Shown: positions 25,025 through 34,300 of the stretch, piece after piece
How positions within the stretch are numbered: position 1 is the first letter of the stretch
Layout: each line of letters starts with the position of its first letter
Source of the DNA: Salinicola sp.
Lineage (GTDB): Bacteria; Pseudomonadota; Gammaproteobacteria; Pseudomonadales; Halomonadaceae
Assembly (NCBI GenBank): GCA_002695065.1
Contig: NZNW01000102.1
Location: 1-36,767 of the forward strand
DNA length: 36,767 nucleotides
Direction: 5' to 3'
Translations under genes and position numbers: made by a program
The notes under the pieces: generated by a model
Seen by the model: the letters and a program-made list of their open reading frames with translations, nothing else
Databases searched by the model: none
What the model was told of the DNA's origin: nothing

Positions 25025-25264
25025 TCAATAGTCGTCTTCTGAAGGCTTCTTGTTGTTCATGACGTCCTCGATCAGCTGTTCGGATTCGCTGCGCGGCGTT
25101 TCGGCCAGGATCCGCTCGGCCTCCTCCCAGGCACAGACTTCCGTATTGCAGGAGGTGCAGTAGACCAGATCATCGGCTGACTTGGCCTGGGAAACCTTCA
25201 TCATATGGTTGCCGCAGTTGGGGCATCCCTTGGGCATACGAAACTCTTCGGAAAAGTCTGACAC
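25025..25264 (-). CDS. Small zinc-ribbon protein of unknown function
   Basis: A 79-aa protein with two paired cysteine knuckles, CPNCG near residues 14-18 and CTSCN near 36-40, plus C44, followed by an acidic tail rich in E, S and D. It most likely binds one zinc ion. It starts with GTG at 25264, and AAGGAG (plus 25272-25277) sits 7 bases upstream, a good site that supports the start. It is convergent with phoH. I do not recognise a named family and propose no function. Confidence 0.8.
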   Translation of the reverse strand: MSDFSEEFRMPKGCPNCGNHMMKVSQAKSADDLVYCTSCNTEVCAWEEAERILAETPRSESEQLIEDVMNNKKPSEDDY

Positions 25265-25366
25265 GGCATCACTCCTTGTCGGCCGTTGAAGGTCTGCATC
25301 CAGTGTAGTCGAGTTGTGGCTCGCTGCGGCGACATCTCCCTGCCCGATGCCGAATCGCCTCGGGCG

Positions 25367-25996
25367 TCAGCGCCGCCAGACGACACAGAGATTGTTCGCC
25401 GGCAGCTCGTGAACGGCCTCGCACTTCAGGTCGGTGTCCTCGGCCAGCCGCTCCACCGCTTCGAGATCGCGAATGCCCCAGCGCGGATCACGCGCCCGCA
25501 GCTGGTCATCGAACGCCGCATTGCTGGGCGCGGTATGCTCGCCGTGGCGCCGAAAAGGGCCATAGACCACCAGCGCGCCACCCACGGGAAGCCGACGTCC
25601 GGCTGCGGCGAACAGGGCCTCGCTGGCGGCCCAGGGGGAGATATGCAGCAGGTTGATAGAGACGACCGCGGTCAGATCCGGCAACGGCGGCCAATCCGCC
25701 ATGACATCCAGACGAACCGGCGCCGCGAGGTTATCCAGCGCCTCGGTCTCCCGCCAGGCAGCGATCGAGGCCAGCGCGGTCTCGCTGGGATCCGTCGGCT
25801 GCCAGCACAACGGCGCCAGGTGACGGGCAAAATAGACCGCATGCTCGCCACTGCCGCTGGCGATCTCCAGTACCCGCCCCGCGCTCGGCAGTACCGAGCG
25901 CAGCACCGCGAGGATCGGCTCCCGATTGCGCTGGGCGGCCGGGCTGGAGAGACGCCGGTCGCTTCCCCGCGGTTCCAGAGTGTCCATGCTGTTCAT
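25367..25996 (-). CDS. DUF938 family SAM-dependent methyltransferase-like protein
   Basis: Class I methyltransferase-fold protein, 209 aa. The DUF938 signature SSPAAQRNREPILAVL is followed by motif I LEIASGSGEHAVYFA (about residues 43-57), WQPTDP, and SINLLHISPW, GALVVYGPF. Two ATG codons are possible (25996 and 25987), and the GGGGG stretch upstream is a weak ribosome site. It begins 10 bases after the carboxylesterase gene's stop, so the two form an operon. No substrate is known for the family. Confidence 0.9.
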   Translation of the reverse strand: MNSMDTLEPRGSDRRLSSPAAQRNREPILAVLRSVLPSAGRVLEIASGSGEHAVYFARHLAPLCWQPTDPSETALASIAAWRETEALDNLAAPVRLDVMADWPPLPDLTAVVSINLLHISPWAASEALFAAAGRRLPVGGALVVYGPFRRHGEHTAPSNAAFDDQLRARDPRWGIRDLEAVERLAEDTDLKCEAVHELPANNLCVVWRR

Positions 25997-26006
25997 GACG
26001 CCCCCG

Positions 26007-26672
26007 TCACTGAAGTCTCGCGGTCAACCAGGCGGCGATGTCTCGCGCCTGCTCGGGGCACAGACTGTGCCCCATCTCGTAGGTGCGGTAATTGACCGGG
26101 TAGCCCAGCGACTCGACCTTCTCGGCGCCCTCGCGCCCCAGGGATTCGGGGACGACGGGATCGACCGAGCCGTGATGCACCTCGATGGGCAGACGGCGGT
26201 TGACCTCCGCCAGATCGATGCTGTCGGCGGTGGCGAAGTAGGTCGACAGCGCCAGCAATCCGGCCAGCGGCCGGGCGCAGGAAAGCGCCGCCTCGTAGGC
26301 CACCGCGCCCCCCTGCGAGAAACCGGCGATCACGATCCGCCGACTGTCGATCCCATTGGCGATCTGGTCATCGACCAGCCCGTGGACGCGCTCGGCGGAA
26401 GCGCGTAGCTGCTCGACATCGACCCGGCGGCCGAGATTCATCTCGAGAATGTCGTACCATGCCGACATCGTCATTCCGCCGTTGACCGTCACCGGCAGTT
26501 GCGGGGCATGGGGCAGCACGAACCGCACGGCCAGCGAATCCGGCAACTCCAGCGCCGGTATCAACGGTTCGAAATCATGACCATCGGCCCCCAGCCCATG
26601 GAGCAGAATGACACAGGCATCGGCCTTTCTCCCGTTCGATGGTTCAATGATCAACTCGCGCGCAGCTGTCAT
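26007..26672 (-). CDS. Carboxylesterase/phospholipase, alpha/beta hydrolase
   Basis: Cytosolic serine hydrolase of 221 aa in the acyl-protein thioesterase-like carboxylesterase family. Seen are oxyanion motif LLHGLGADGHDFEPL (about 23-37), LPHAPQLPVTVNGG, the nucleophile elbow GFSQGGAVAYE with its serine near residue 118, then the catalytic aspartate in HGSVDPVVP and histidine in YEMGHSLCPEQ. GAGG precedes ATG 26672. It is the first gene of a two-gene unit with the DUF938 gene and divergent from the sulfatase-fold gene. Members hydrolyse short-chain esters; the natural substrate is unknown. Confidence 0.93.
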   Translation of the reverse strand: MTAARELIIEPSNGRKADACVILLHGLGADGHDFEPLIPALELPDSLAVRFVLPHAPQLPVTVNGGMTMSAWYDILEMNLGRRVDVEQLRASAERVHGLVDDQIANGIDSRRIVIAGFSQGGAVAYEAALSCARPLAGLLALSTYFATADSIDLAEVNRRLPIEVHHGSVDPVVPESLGREGAEKVESLGYPVNYRTYEMGHSLCPEQARDIAAWLTARLQ

Positions 26673-26859
26673 GTTGGATCGTCCTCGTCGCCTGGTTGGC
26701 CCGGTTAGGGTTCGAAATTCAGGTCACCCAGTTTAACGTGCCATCCGAAACCTTGCGCGCTGCGTAGGATGATGAACGGATTCGCTTCACGCCCACCCGA
26801 CGGCTACAGGTCAAAGCCATGCCGATTCCGAATCGCCCGACCCGACTCAAGGATGAGCC

Positions 26860-28539
26860 ATGACGTTTTCCCTCGCCCAGGCGCCTCGCTGGCACCTGCT
26901 TCTGGCCCTGACACTGCTCAACATCCTGCTGCTGACACCGGAGCTTCCCTGGGCGGGCTTTCCACCGCGACACTGGATCGCCCTCGAGGTGCCGCTGATC
27001 GTCGGTGTGCTGGCCCTGCTGCCCCCCTCGCGCTGGCGACGCTGGCTATCCGGGCTGGTCGCTCTGTTCGCGCTGGCGATCGTCTTCGGCGCCGCCGGCG
27101 ACGCCTTGACGCAAACCCTGCAGGGGCGATCGCTGAACCTCTATACCGACATCAAGCTGGTTCCCATCCTGGTCGAGCTGATCGTCACCAATCTCGACCT
27201 GCCGCTGGCCATCGCAGGCTTATCGGCCGCCGGCCTCGCCGCGTTCGCCACCGGCCTGTTGCTGGCGAGACTGCTGCGCGGTTTTCACGCTCGCAACACG
27301 CCACGCGCGCTGGCGCTGCTGCTGGTTTTGTCGGGAGGCATCGGGCTGGCGGGCGTCAATGTCCTGTCCCAGGACAACGCGCCGGCCTGGATCGCCAGGC
27401 TCGGCCACCCCGCTGCCAGCTTCGTGAGGTTCGAATGGCAGCGCGCTTTGCAGACACGCCAGGCGATGGCGACGTTCGGGCGCCGGCTGTACGACGACGA
27501 TCACGCCTATGCGGCGCCCGGCGGCCAGGCCCTTCCCGGCTTGGCCGACACCGATGTCATCCTGGGCTTCATCGAGTCCTACGGCGTCGCCGCCATCGAG
27601 CGCGAACCGTTCAGGGCCGAGATTCGGCCGCGCCTCGAGACGATAGCGCACCAGCTCGCCGCCGCCGGCCTGTCGGTGGCCACCGGACGCATCACCGCTG
27701 CCACGCTGGGCGGCCAGTCCTGGCTCAATCACGCCACTTTCGCCAGCGGCCTGCCGGTCACGTCGCAGCTGCGGTTCGAGCTGATGATCAATAGCCCCCA
27801 TTCGACCCTGATCGACGATTTCAAGGCGACCGGGCACGCCACCATCGCCATCATGCCGGGCATCACCCGGGATTGGCCCGAGGGCGGCCGCTACGGCTAC
27901 GACGAGATCCACACCGCCGGGAGCATGGACTATCAAGGCCCCTCGATGGGGTGGGCCAGCATGCCCGATCAGTTCACCTGGCAACGGGTCGAGGATTATG
28001 CGCTGTCACGTCACGACCGGCCGAGCTTTACCGAGTTGGCGACGCTGTCGAGCCACGCCCCGTGGTCGCCGGTCATCGACATGATCGAGGACTGGTCGAC
28101 GGTCGAAGACGGGCGGGTTTTCGATCGCTGGAGAGGCGCGGGCGAGGACTACGCCACGCTGTGGCAGGACACCGAGGCGATGCGCCGAAACTACGGCCCG
28201 GCCATCGACTACTCGCTACAGGCGGCCAGCGGCTTTGCCCGGCGCTACCTGGGCCGGAACCTGCCCCGCGGCGATCACGCCCTGATGATGATACTCGGCG
28301 ACCACCAGGCCGCGCCGGCCATCATCGGCGACACGCCCGGCAGGGATGTGCCGCTGCATGTCATCAGCGACGATCCGGCGTTGCTACGGGGATTCATCGA
28401 CAACGGCTTCCGGCCCGGCATGTTTCCGCCCGGGCCGCAAGCCGCGATTCCCATGGAGGGAATGCGGGAGCTGCTGCATCGGATCTACGGCGATGTCACT
28501 CCTGATGAGACGTCGCCGACTTCAGGTTCCGGCTCTTGA
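26860..28539 (+). CDS. Membrane-anchored sulfatase/alkaline-phosphatase-superfamily protein
   Basis: Inner-membrane protein of 559 aa with about five hydrophobic segments in residues 11-170 and a large external catalytic domain, the layout of LTA synthase/phosphoethanolamine-transferase-like sulfatases. Visible metal and nucleophile candidates are E239 in FIESYG, S287 in GGQSWLNHATF (where LTA synthases have a Thr/Ser) and D481-H482 in LGDHQ. Relatives transfer or hydrolyse lipid-linked phospho- or sulfo-groups in the envelope; the substrate is not known. ATG 26860 gives a hydrophobic N-terminus, but upstream GATGAGCC is a weak ribosome site. Its last 44 bases overlap the 3' end of the opposing terC gene. 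Confidence 0.8.
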   Translation: MTFSLAQAPRWHLLLALTLLNILLLTPELPWAGFPPRHWIALEVPLIVGVLALLPPSRWRRWLSGLVALFALAIVFGAAGDALTQTLQGRSLNLYTDIKLVPILVELIVTNLDLPLAIAGLSAAGLAAFATGLLLARLLRGFHARNTPRALALLLVLSGGIGLAGVNVLSQDNAPAWIARLGHPAASFVRFEWQRALQTRQAMATFGRRLYDDDHAYAAPGGQALPGLADTDVILGFIESYGVAAIEREPFRAEIRPRLETIAHQLAAAGLSVATGRITAATLGGQSWLNHATFASGLPVTSQLRFELMINSPHSTLIDDFKATGHATIAIMPGITRDWPEGGRYGYDEIHTAGSMDYQGPSMGWASMPDQFTWQRVEDYALSRHDRPSFTELATLSSHAPWSPVIDMIEDWSTVEDGRVFDRWRGAGEDYATLWQDTEAMRRNYGPAIDYSLQAASGFARRYLGRNLPRGDHALMMILGDHQAAPAIIGDTPGRDVPLHVISDDPALLRGFIDNGFRPGMFPPGPQAAIPMEGMRELLHRIYGDVTPDETSPTSGSGS

Positions 28540-29497
28540 TCAGACTGGCGACGGTGGTGACGACCAGGGTACCGAGAATGATCGACATGGAGAGCCAGAT
28601 CGGGATTTCCGGAACCAGATGCAGCGGCTCTCCGCCGTTGATGAACGGCAGGCTGTTGGTGTGCATCGCCTCGATGATCAGCTTGACGCCGATGAAGGCC
28701 AGGATGAACGACAGCCCCAGGCTGAGATAGACCAGTCGGGTCAGCAGGCCGCCGAGCAGGAAATAGAGCTGGAGCAGCCCCAGCAGGGCAAAGGCGTTGG
28801 TGGTGAAGACGATATAGGGCTCCTTGGTCAGCCCGTAGATCGCCGGGATCGAGTCCAGTGCGAACAGCACGTCGGTCATCCCCAGCGCCACCACCACCAT
28901 GAACAGCGGCGTCACCAGACGCTTGCCGTTCTTGACCGTCAGCAGGCGGTCGCTGTCGAACTCGTCGGTGGCCGGCAGACGCTGCTGGATCCAGCGCACG
29001 ATGGCGTTGGGCTCGTACTCTTCGTTCTCGTCGTGACCGCCCGCGCCCTCGCGCACCAGCTGAATCGCCGTATAGAGCAGGAAAAAGCCGAAAAGGTAGA
29101 AAACCCAGCTGAACTGCGCGATGGCCGCGGCACCGACCGCGATGAAGATGCCGCGCAGGATCAGCGCAATCACGATGCCGATCAACAGCGCCTTCTGCTG
29201 GTAGGCGCGCGGCACCGCGAACTTGGCCATGATGATCAGGAACACGAACAGGTTGTCGACCGACAGGCTCTTCTCGGTGATGAAACCCGCAAAGTACTCG
29301 GCGCCATGCTGCGCGCCCCAGACCCACCACAGACCGCCACCGAAGATCACCGCCAGCGCGATGAAGAAGACCGACCACCAGGCCGCTTCCTTGAAGGTGG
29401 GATCGTGGGGCTTACGCACATGGGCGTAGAAATCGAAGATGAAGAGTGCGGCGATGCCGGCGACAGTCGCCAGCCAGACCCAGACGGGTACGTGCAT
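28496..29497 (-). CDS. TerC/Alx-family integral membrane protein
   Basis: Inner-membrane protein of 333 aa with about nine hydrophobic segments, closest in length and layout to E. coli Alx (321 aa), proposed to export manganese. Family signatures are EKSLSVDNLFVFLII (about 74-88) and DVLFALDSIPAIYG, with conserved membrane aspartates. GGAGG lies shortly before ATG 29497. The 5' leader contains two perfect hairpins. The stop lies inside the sulfatase-fold gene, a 44-base convergent overlap. A manganese or metal-export role is family knowledge and not shown here. Confidence 0.92.
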   Translation of the reverse strand: MHVPVWVWLATVAGIAALFIFDFYAHVRKPHDPTFKEAAWWSVFFIALAVIFGGGLWWVWGAQHGAEYFAGFITEKSLSVDNLFVFLIIMAKFAVPRAYQQKALLIGIVIALILRGIFIAVGAAAIAQFSWVFYLFGFFLLYTAIQLVREGAGGHDENEEYEPNAIVRWIQQRLPATDEFDSDRLLTVKNGKRLVTPLFMVVVALGMTDVLFALDSIPAIYGLTKEPYIVFTTNAFALLGLLQLYFLLGGLLTRLVYLSLGLSFILAFIGVKLIIEAMHTNSLPFINGGEPLHLVPEIPIWLSMSIILGTLVVTTVASLIKSRNLKSATSHQE

Positions 29498-29584
29498 AGG
29501 GAAACCTCCGGTTGACGGTGAACGTCACCGAAAGTCTCTCCCGCTGACCGCGGCACCCGCTGGGTGCCCGAACAACCGATGATA
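29498..29584 (-). promoter_or_regulatory. Structured leader and possible -10 of the terC gene
   Basis: On the minus strand TATCAT (plus 29579-29584) is a possible -10, without a good -35. The transcribed leader would hold hairpin GGCACCC-AGC-GGGTGCC (plus 29552-29568) and hairpin CGGTGA-CGT-TCACCG (plus 29516-29530), separated by GCGGGAGAGAC, then GGAGG and the start codon. Alx-type genes are often under yybP-ykoY manganese riboswitches, but the conserved GGGGAGUAG loop is not evident and the leader is short, so I do not call one. Confidence 0.45.
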
Positions 29585-29704
29585 CCGGGGCAATGTGGCC
29601 CGTGCTGACGACATCATCGAACCGGCGGCGCACGCGGCGCCGGCGGTGGGATACTCCCCTTCCGTGCCCGCGCATTGTGGCCCGCCGCCAATGGCAGAGC
29701 AAGG

Positions 29705-29733
29705 AAAAAAGCCCGTGGAAACACGGGCTTTTT
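29705..29733 (-). terminator. purU: Rho-independent terminator of purU
   Basis: GCCCGTG (29711-29717) pairs with CACGGGC (29722-29728) around GAAA, flanked by A6 on the left and T5 on the right. It can terminate in both directions. It lies 42 bases beyond the purU stop on the minus strand, where it ends in six T residues. Confidence 0.9.
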
Positions 29734-29774
29734 CAGCTTTTCGACAGGCGCCGGCGGGATGCGCCGAGGCGCGC

Positions 29775-30641
29775 TCAGCCGGAGAGCACCACCGTGCGCC
29801 CGGCATGCAGGAAGACGCGCTTCTGCAGGTGGTAGCGCACCGCCCGCGCCAGGGTCAGGCACTCGATGTCGCGTCCACGCGCCACCAGATCTTCCGGGTA
29901 GTGGGCATGGTCGACCGCCTCGACGCCCTGAGCGATGATCGGCCCCTCGTCGAGATCGTCGTTGATGTAGTGGGCAGTGGCGCCGACCAGCTTCACGCCC
30001 TTCTCGTAGGCCTGGTGGTAGGGTTTGGCACCCTTGAAGCCGGGCAGCAGCGAGTGGTGGATATTGATCGCGCGGCCGGCGAAGTGGTGGCACAGCTCGG
30101 GCGACAGCACCTGCATGTAGCGCGCCAGGATCACCAGCTCCGCCCCGCTCTCCTCGACCACCCGGCGCACCTCGGCCTCCTGCTCCGCCTTGGTCTCCGG
30201 GGTGATCGGCAGATGGTGATAGGGCAGCCCATGCCACGCCGCCAACGGCTCTAGATCCGGATGGTTGGAGACGATGGCACGCACATCGATCGCCAGCTGC
30301 CCGGTGCGATAGCGATAGAGCAGATCGTTGAGGCAGTGGTCGGTCTTGGAGACCATGATCACCACCGGCAGGCGATAGTCCGGCGGGGTCAGCTCGAAGT
30401 GCATGTCGAACGCCGACGCCCGCGCGTCGAATTGCCCGCGGAAGTCGTCGCCGTCGAAATCGGCCTGCTCGGGGAGAAAGGCCGCGCGGATGAAGAACTG
30501 TCCGCCGCGGTAGTCGTCGAAGGAGTGCAGCTCGGTGATGTAGCAGCCCTGCTCCTTGAGAAAACGGGTCACCACGTCCACCGTGCCCAGCCGGCTCGGG
30601 CACTGGGCGGACAGAATCCAGCTGTTGTTTTCAGAGTGCAT
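29775..30641 (-). CDS. purU: Formyltetrahydrofolate deformylase
   Basis: Cytosolic 288-aa enzyme hydrolysing 10-formyl-THF to formate and THF. It has an N-terminal ACT domain (about 6-85) and a formyltransferase-fold catalytic domain with NIHHSLLPGFKGAKPYHQA, GATAHYINDDLDEGPIIAQ and the N-H-D catalytic set (the N and H of NIHHS, the D of DEGP). GGAG precedes ATG 30641. It follows soxG by 49 bases on the same strand. In sarcosine-degrading bacteria it recycles THF that has accepted the demethylation one-carbon unit, so the position fits. A terminator ends the operon. Confidence 0.96.
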   Translation of the reverse strand: MHSENNSWILSAQCPSRLGTVDVVTRFLKEQGCYITELHSFDDYRGGQFFIRAAFLPEQADFDGDDFRGQFDARASAFDMHFELTPPDYRLPVVIMVSKTDHCLNDLLYRYRTGQLAIDVRAIVSNHPDLEPLAAWHGLPYHHLPITPETKAEQEAEVRRVVEESGAELVILARYMQVLSPELCHHFAGRAINIHHSLLPGFKGAKPYHQAYEKGVKLVGATAHYINDDLDEGPIIAQGVEAVDHAHYPEDLVARGRDIECLTLARAVRYHLQKRVFLHAGRTVVLSG

Positions 30642-30690
30642 GTTGGCTCCAGCCAGGCCTGGCCCCTACTGTCGCAGGGGCCTTGTATCG

Positions 30691-31371
30691 TCAGTGCGAC
30701 GCGGATTCCACGCGCAGCCCGTACTCGCGCCCGGCATCCCGCAGCCAGCGCACGCAGTAGTCGGCGAAGCTGCGCCGCACCACCAGCTCGAAGCGCTCTT
30801 CGCTGGGACGCCGCAGCACCACGCTGGTCTTGGCGAAGACGGTGCCTACCGCCTTGCCCACCGTCAGCCCATGCTCGTGGACGTCGTAGGTGACCGACTT
30901 CATCAGCAGCTCGCGCGCCTTCTCGCCGGAGAGCTCCAGCAGGGTCTGGCCGCCGCCAACGTTGACGATGGCGAAGTGGGCATCCCCCAGCCGCGCGCGC
31001 AGCCGATTCTCCAGCTCGAACTCCTCGCCAGCGGGCACGATCACCAGCCACTCGTCCGGCGAGACCCACTGCACCGAACGGCTGCCCTCGGCGTCGAGCA
31101 CCAGCCCCAGCGGCTTGCCCGGCAGGCTCACGCCGAGCTCGGCACGCACCGCCTCGTCGAGGGTGATGGCACCGCCGCGCAGCACCAGATGACCGAGGAA
31201 CGGCCGTTCGACCACTCGGATCTGCTCGGCGGCGCCACCTTCCTCGGTGACGCGCCCCTGTACCCGGCTCCACTGCAGCGGCGACTCGGGGGTGACGCCG
31301 GCGTCAGCGCCCGGATGCGTATCGAAAGTGGCGGCGTTGCCGCCATTATCTTCAGAACGGGCTTCAGACAT
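30691..31371 (-). CDS. soxG: Sarcosine oxidase gamma subunit
   Basis: Subunit of heterotetrameric sarcosine oxidase, 226 aa, related in fold to aminomethyltransferase-type folate domains. SPLQWSRVQG, SVQWVSPDEWLVI, FAIVNVGGGQTLLELSGEKARELL and FAKTSVVLRR are typical of the gamma chain. The first 30 residues are low-complexity. The start ATG 31371 overlaps the soxA stop by 8 bases, indicating translational coupling. Together with alpha, beta and delta it oxidises sarcosine to glycine with release of a one-carbon unit to THF and H2O2. Confidence 0.94.
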   Translation of the reverse strand: MSEARSEDNGGNAATFDTHPGADAGVTPESPLQWSRVQGRVTEEGGAAEQIRVVERPFLGHLVLRGGAITLDEAVRAELGVSLPGKPLGLVLDAEGSRSVQWVSPDEWLVIVPAGEEFELENRLRARLGDAHFAIVNVGGGQTLLELSGEKARELLMKSVTYDVHEHGLTVGKAVGTVFAKTSVVLRRPSEERFELVVRRSFADYCVRWLRDAGREYGLRVESASH

Positions 31372-34300
31372 TCTGGCGCTCTCCCTTGGGATCGATGAAG
31401 ACGGTACTCACGACTTCGGCCTGGTGGACACTGCCATCGGACATCGGCAGATAGACGGTCTCGCCCATCCGGTTGCGTCCGCCCTTGAGCACCGCCAGCG
31501 CGAAGCCGCTCTCCAGTACCGGGCTGTAATAGCTCGAGGTGACGTGGCCCATCATGGTCATGGGAATCTTCTGCTCGGGGTCGAGCACGATCTGCGCTCC
31601 CTCCTCGAGGACCACCTTGGGGTCCTTGGGCTTGAGCCCCACCAGCTGCTTGCGATCCTCGCGGGCGGTGTCCGGACGCGTCAGCGCGCGCTGGCCGATC
31701 CACGAGAACGGTTTGTCGTAACCCACCGCCCAGTGCATGCCCAGATCCTCCGGGGTCACCGAGCCATCGGTGTCCTGACCGGCGATGATCAGCCCCTTCT
31801 CGGCACGCAGCACGTGCATGGTCTCGGTGCCGTAGGGCGTGAGGTCGTACTTCTCGCCGTGGGCGAACAGCGCCTTCCACACGTGCATGGCGTAGTTGGC
31901 CTGGACGTTGATCTCGAACGCCAGCTCACCGGTGAAGGAGATACGGAACACCCGCGCCGGGACGCCGGCGACCTTGCCCTCCTTCCAGTCCATGAACTTG
32001 AACTGCTCACGGTCGAGATCGATATCGGTCACTTCCGACATCAGCTTGCGCGCGTCCGGACCGGTCACGGTCATGGTCGCCCAGTGGTCGGTGACCGAAT
32101 TGAAGTAGACCTGCAGTTCCGGCCATTCGGTCTGATGCCACAGCTCCAGCCACTCCAGCACGCCGGCGGCGCCGCCGGTGGTGGTGGTCATCAGGAAGTG
32201 GTTTTCGGCCAGGCAGCTGGTGGTACCGTCGTCCATCAGCATGCCGTCGTCTTTGCACATCAGCCCGTAGCGCACGCGCCCCGGTGCCAGCTTGGCCCAC
32301 TTGTTGGTGTAGACCCGGCCCAGGAACTCACGCGCATCCGGCCCCTGGATGTCGATCTTGCCCAGGGTCGAGGCGTCGAGGATACCCACGCCGCGGCGCA
32401 CCGCCAGACACTCGCGCGCCACCGCCTCATGCATCGTCTCCAGACGCTCTTGACCGTCGGCGCGGCGTTTTTGTGGAAAATACCAGGGGCGCTTCCACTG
32501 GCCGACATCCTCGAACTCGGCGCCGTTCTCCACGTGCCACTGGTGCAGCGCGGTGTAGCGCTCGGGATCGAACAGCTCGCGGCAGTGGCGGCCGACAATG
32601 GCGCCGAAGCTGACCGGGGTGTAGTTGGGACGGAAGACCGTGGTGCCCACCTCGGGGATCGAGCGATTGAGGCAGCGCGCGGCGATCGCCATGCCGTTGA
32701 TGTTGCCCAGCTTGCCCTGGTCGGTGCCGAAGCCCAGCGCGGTGTAGCGCTTGACGTGCTCGATCGACTCGAAGCCCTCCCGGGTCGCCAGCTCCACGGC
32801 GGCTGCGGTGACATCGTTCTGCAGATCGACGAACTGCTTGGGCGCGCGCAGCGGCGGCTTCTCGTGGGGGATCTGATAGAGCGCGCTGGTCGGCGACTCC
32901 TGGCGCACCGCGACCTCGGGCACCGCGATCGCCGCGGCCTCCTCGAAGCCTGCCGCACGCACCGCCTCGGCCCCCACGTCGGCGCCGTCGGTGAGCGTCT
33001 CGCCGAGGGCATAGACCCCATGAACGCCGCCGGCAAAATGCATGCCCTTGACCTCACCGGGCACGAAGCCGAGCAGGTCATCGCGCCACTGGGGGCGCTT
33101 GCCGGTGTGCGAGGCCAGGTGGACCACCGGGCTGTAGCCGCCGGAGCTGGCGATGGTATCGCACTCGAGCGTCTCGACCTTACCGGTCACCACGAAGCGT
33201 TCGGTGTCGATCGCCACCACCTTGGCACCGCTGACGCGCTGGCTGCCGGTGGCCTCCATCACGGCGCTGCCGGTGATGACGCGGATACCGGCGTCGCGGG
33301 CCTGCTTGACCAGATCGCCGTCCGGCTTGGCGCGCGAGTCGACTACCGCGACCACCTCGCGGCCGGCCTCCTGCCAGTCCAGCGCCGCGCGGTAGGCATG
33401 ATCGTTGTTGGTGGAGAGCACCAGACGCTGCCCCGGCACCACGCCAAAGCGGCGGATGTAGACGGAGACCGCCCCTGCCACCAGGTTGCCGGGCACATCG
33501 TTGTTGGCGTAGACCAGCGGGCGCTCGTGGCTGCCGCTGGCCAGTACCACGCGGCCGGCACGCACCCGGTGCAGCCGTGCACGCACTTCGCCCTCGCGAC
33601 CGGCGCCCGCGGCGGTATCGGCGAGGTGCTCGGTGCGCCGCTCGTGCAGGGTGACGAAGTTGTGGTCGTGATAGCCGTTGGCGGTGGTACGCGGCAGCAG
33701 CGTGACGTTGGCCAGGCCGGAGAGTTCGGCAACCACCTGCTCGGCCCAGGCGCTGGCCGGGGCGCCGTCGATCGATTCACGGCTGTCGAGCAGCGAACCG
33801 CCCATCTCTTCCTGCTCGTCGCACAGGATCACCCGCGCGCCGGCACGGGCGGCGGAGAGCGCGGCGGCAAGCCCGGCGGGGCCGGCACCGATCACCAGCA
33901 CGTCGCAGTGCTGATTGAAATGGTCGTAGATATCCGGGTCGGCTTCGGTAGGCGCGCGACCGAGGCCGGCCCCCTTGCGGATGAACTTCTCGTAGGTCAT
34001 CCACATCGAGGCCGGGGCCATGAACGTCTTGTAGTAGAAGCCCGGCGGCATGAAGCTGCCACCCAGCTTGCCGACCCAGCTCATGACATCGCGCTGCACG
34101 TTCGGCCAGCCGTTGGTACCGCGTGCCACCAGGCCGTCATACAGCGCCTGCTGGGTGGCACGCACGTTGGGCACCTGGGCGGCCTCGCTGGCGCCGAGCT
34201 GGACGATGGCGTTGGGCTCTTCGGGCCCGGCGGCGGCGATTCCGCGCGGACGCGAATACTTGAAGCTGCGGTTGACGATATCCACGCCGTTGGCCAGCAG

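Noticed and set aside
29498-29600. yybP-ykoY manganese riboswitch or gcvT-type glycine riboswitch ahead of terC.
   Set aside because: GGGAGAG gives a passing resemblance, but the leader is too short and the conserved loops of either class are not evident.
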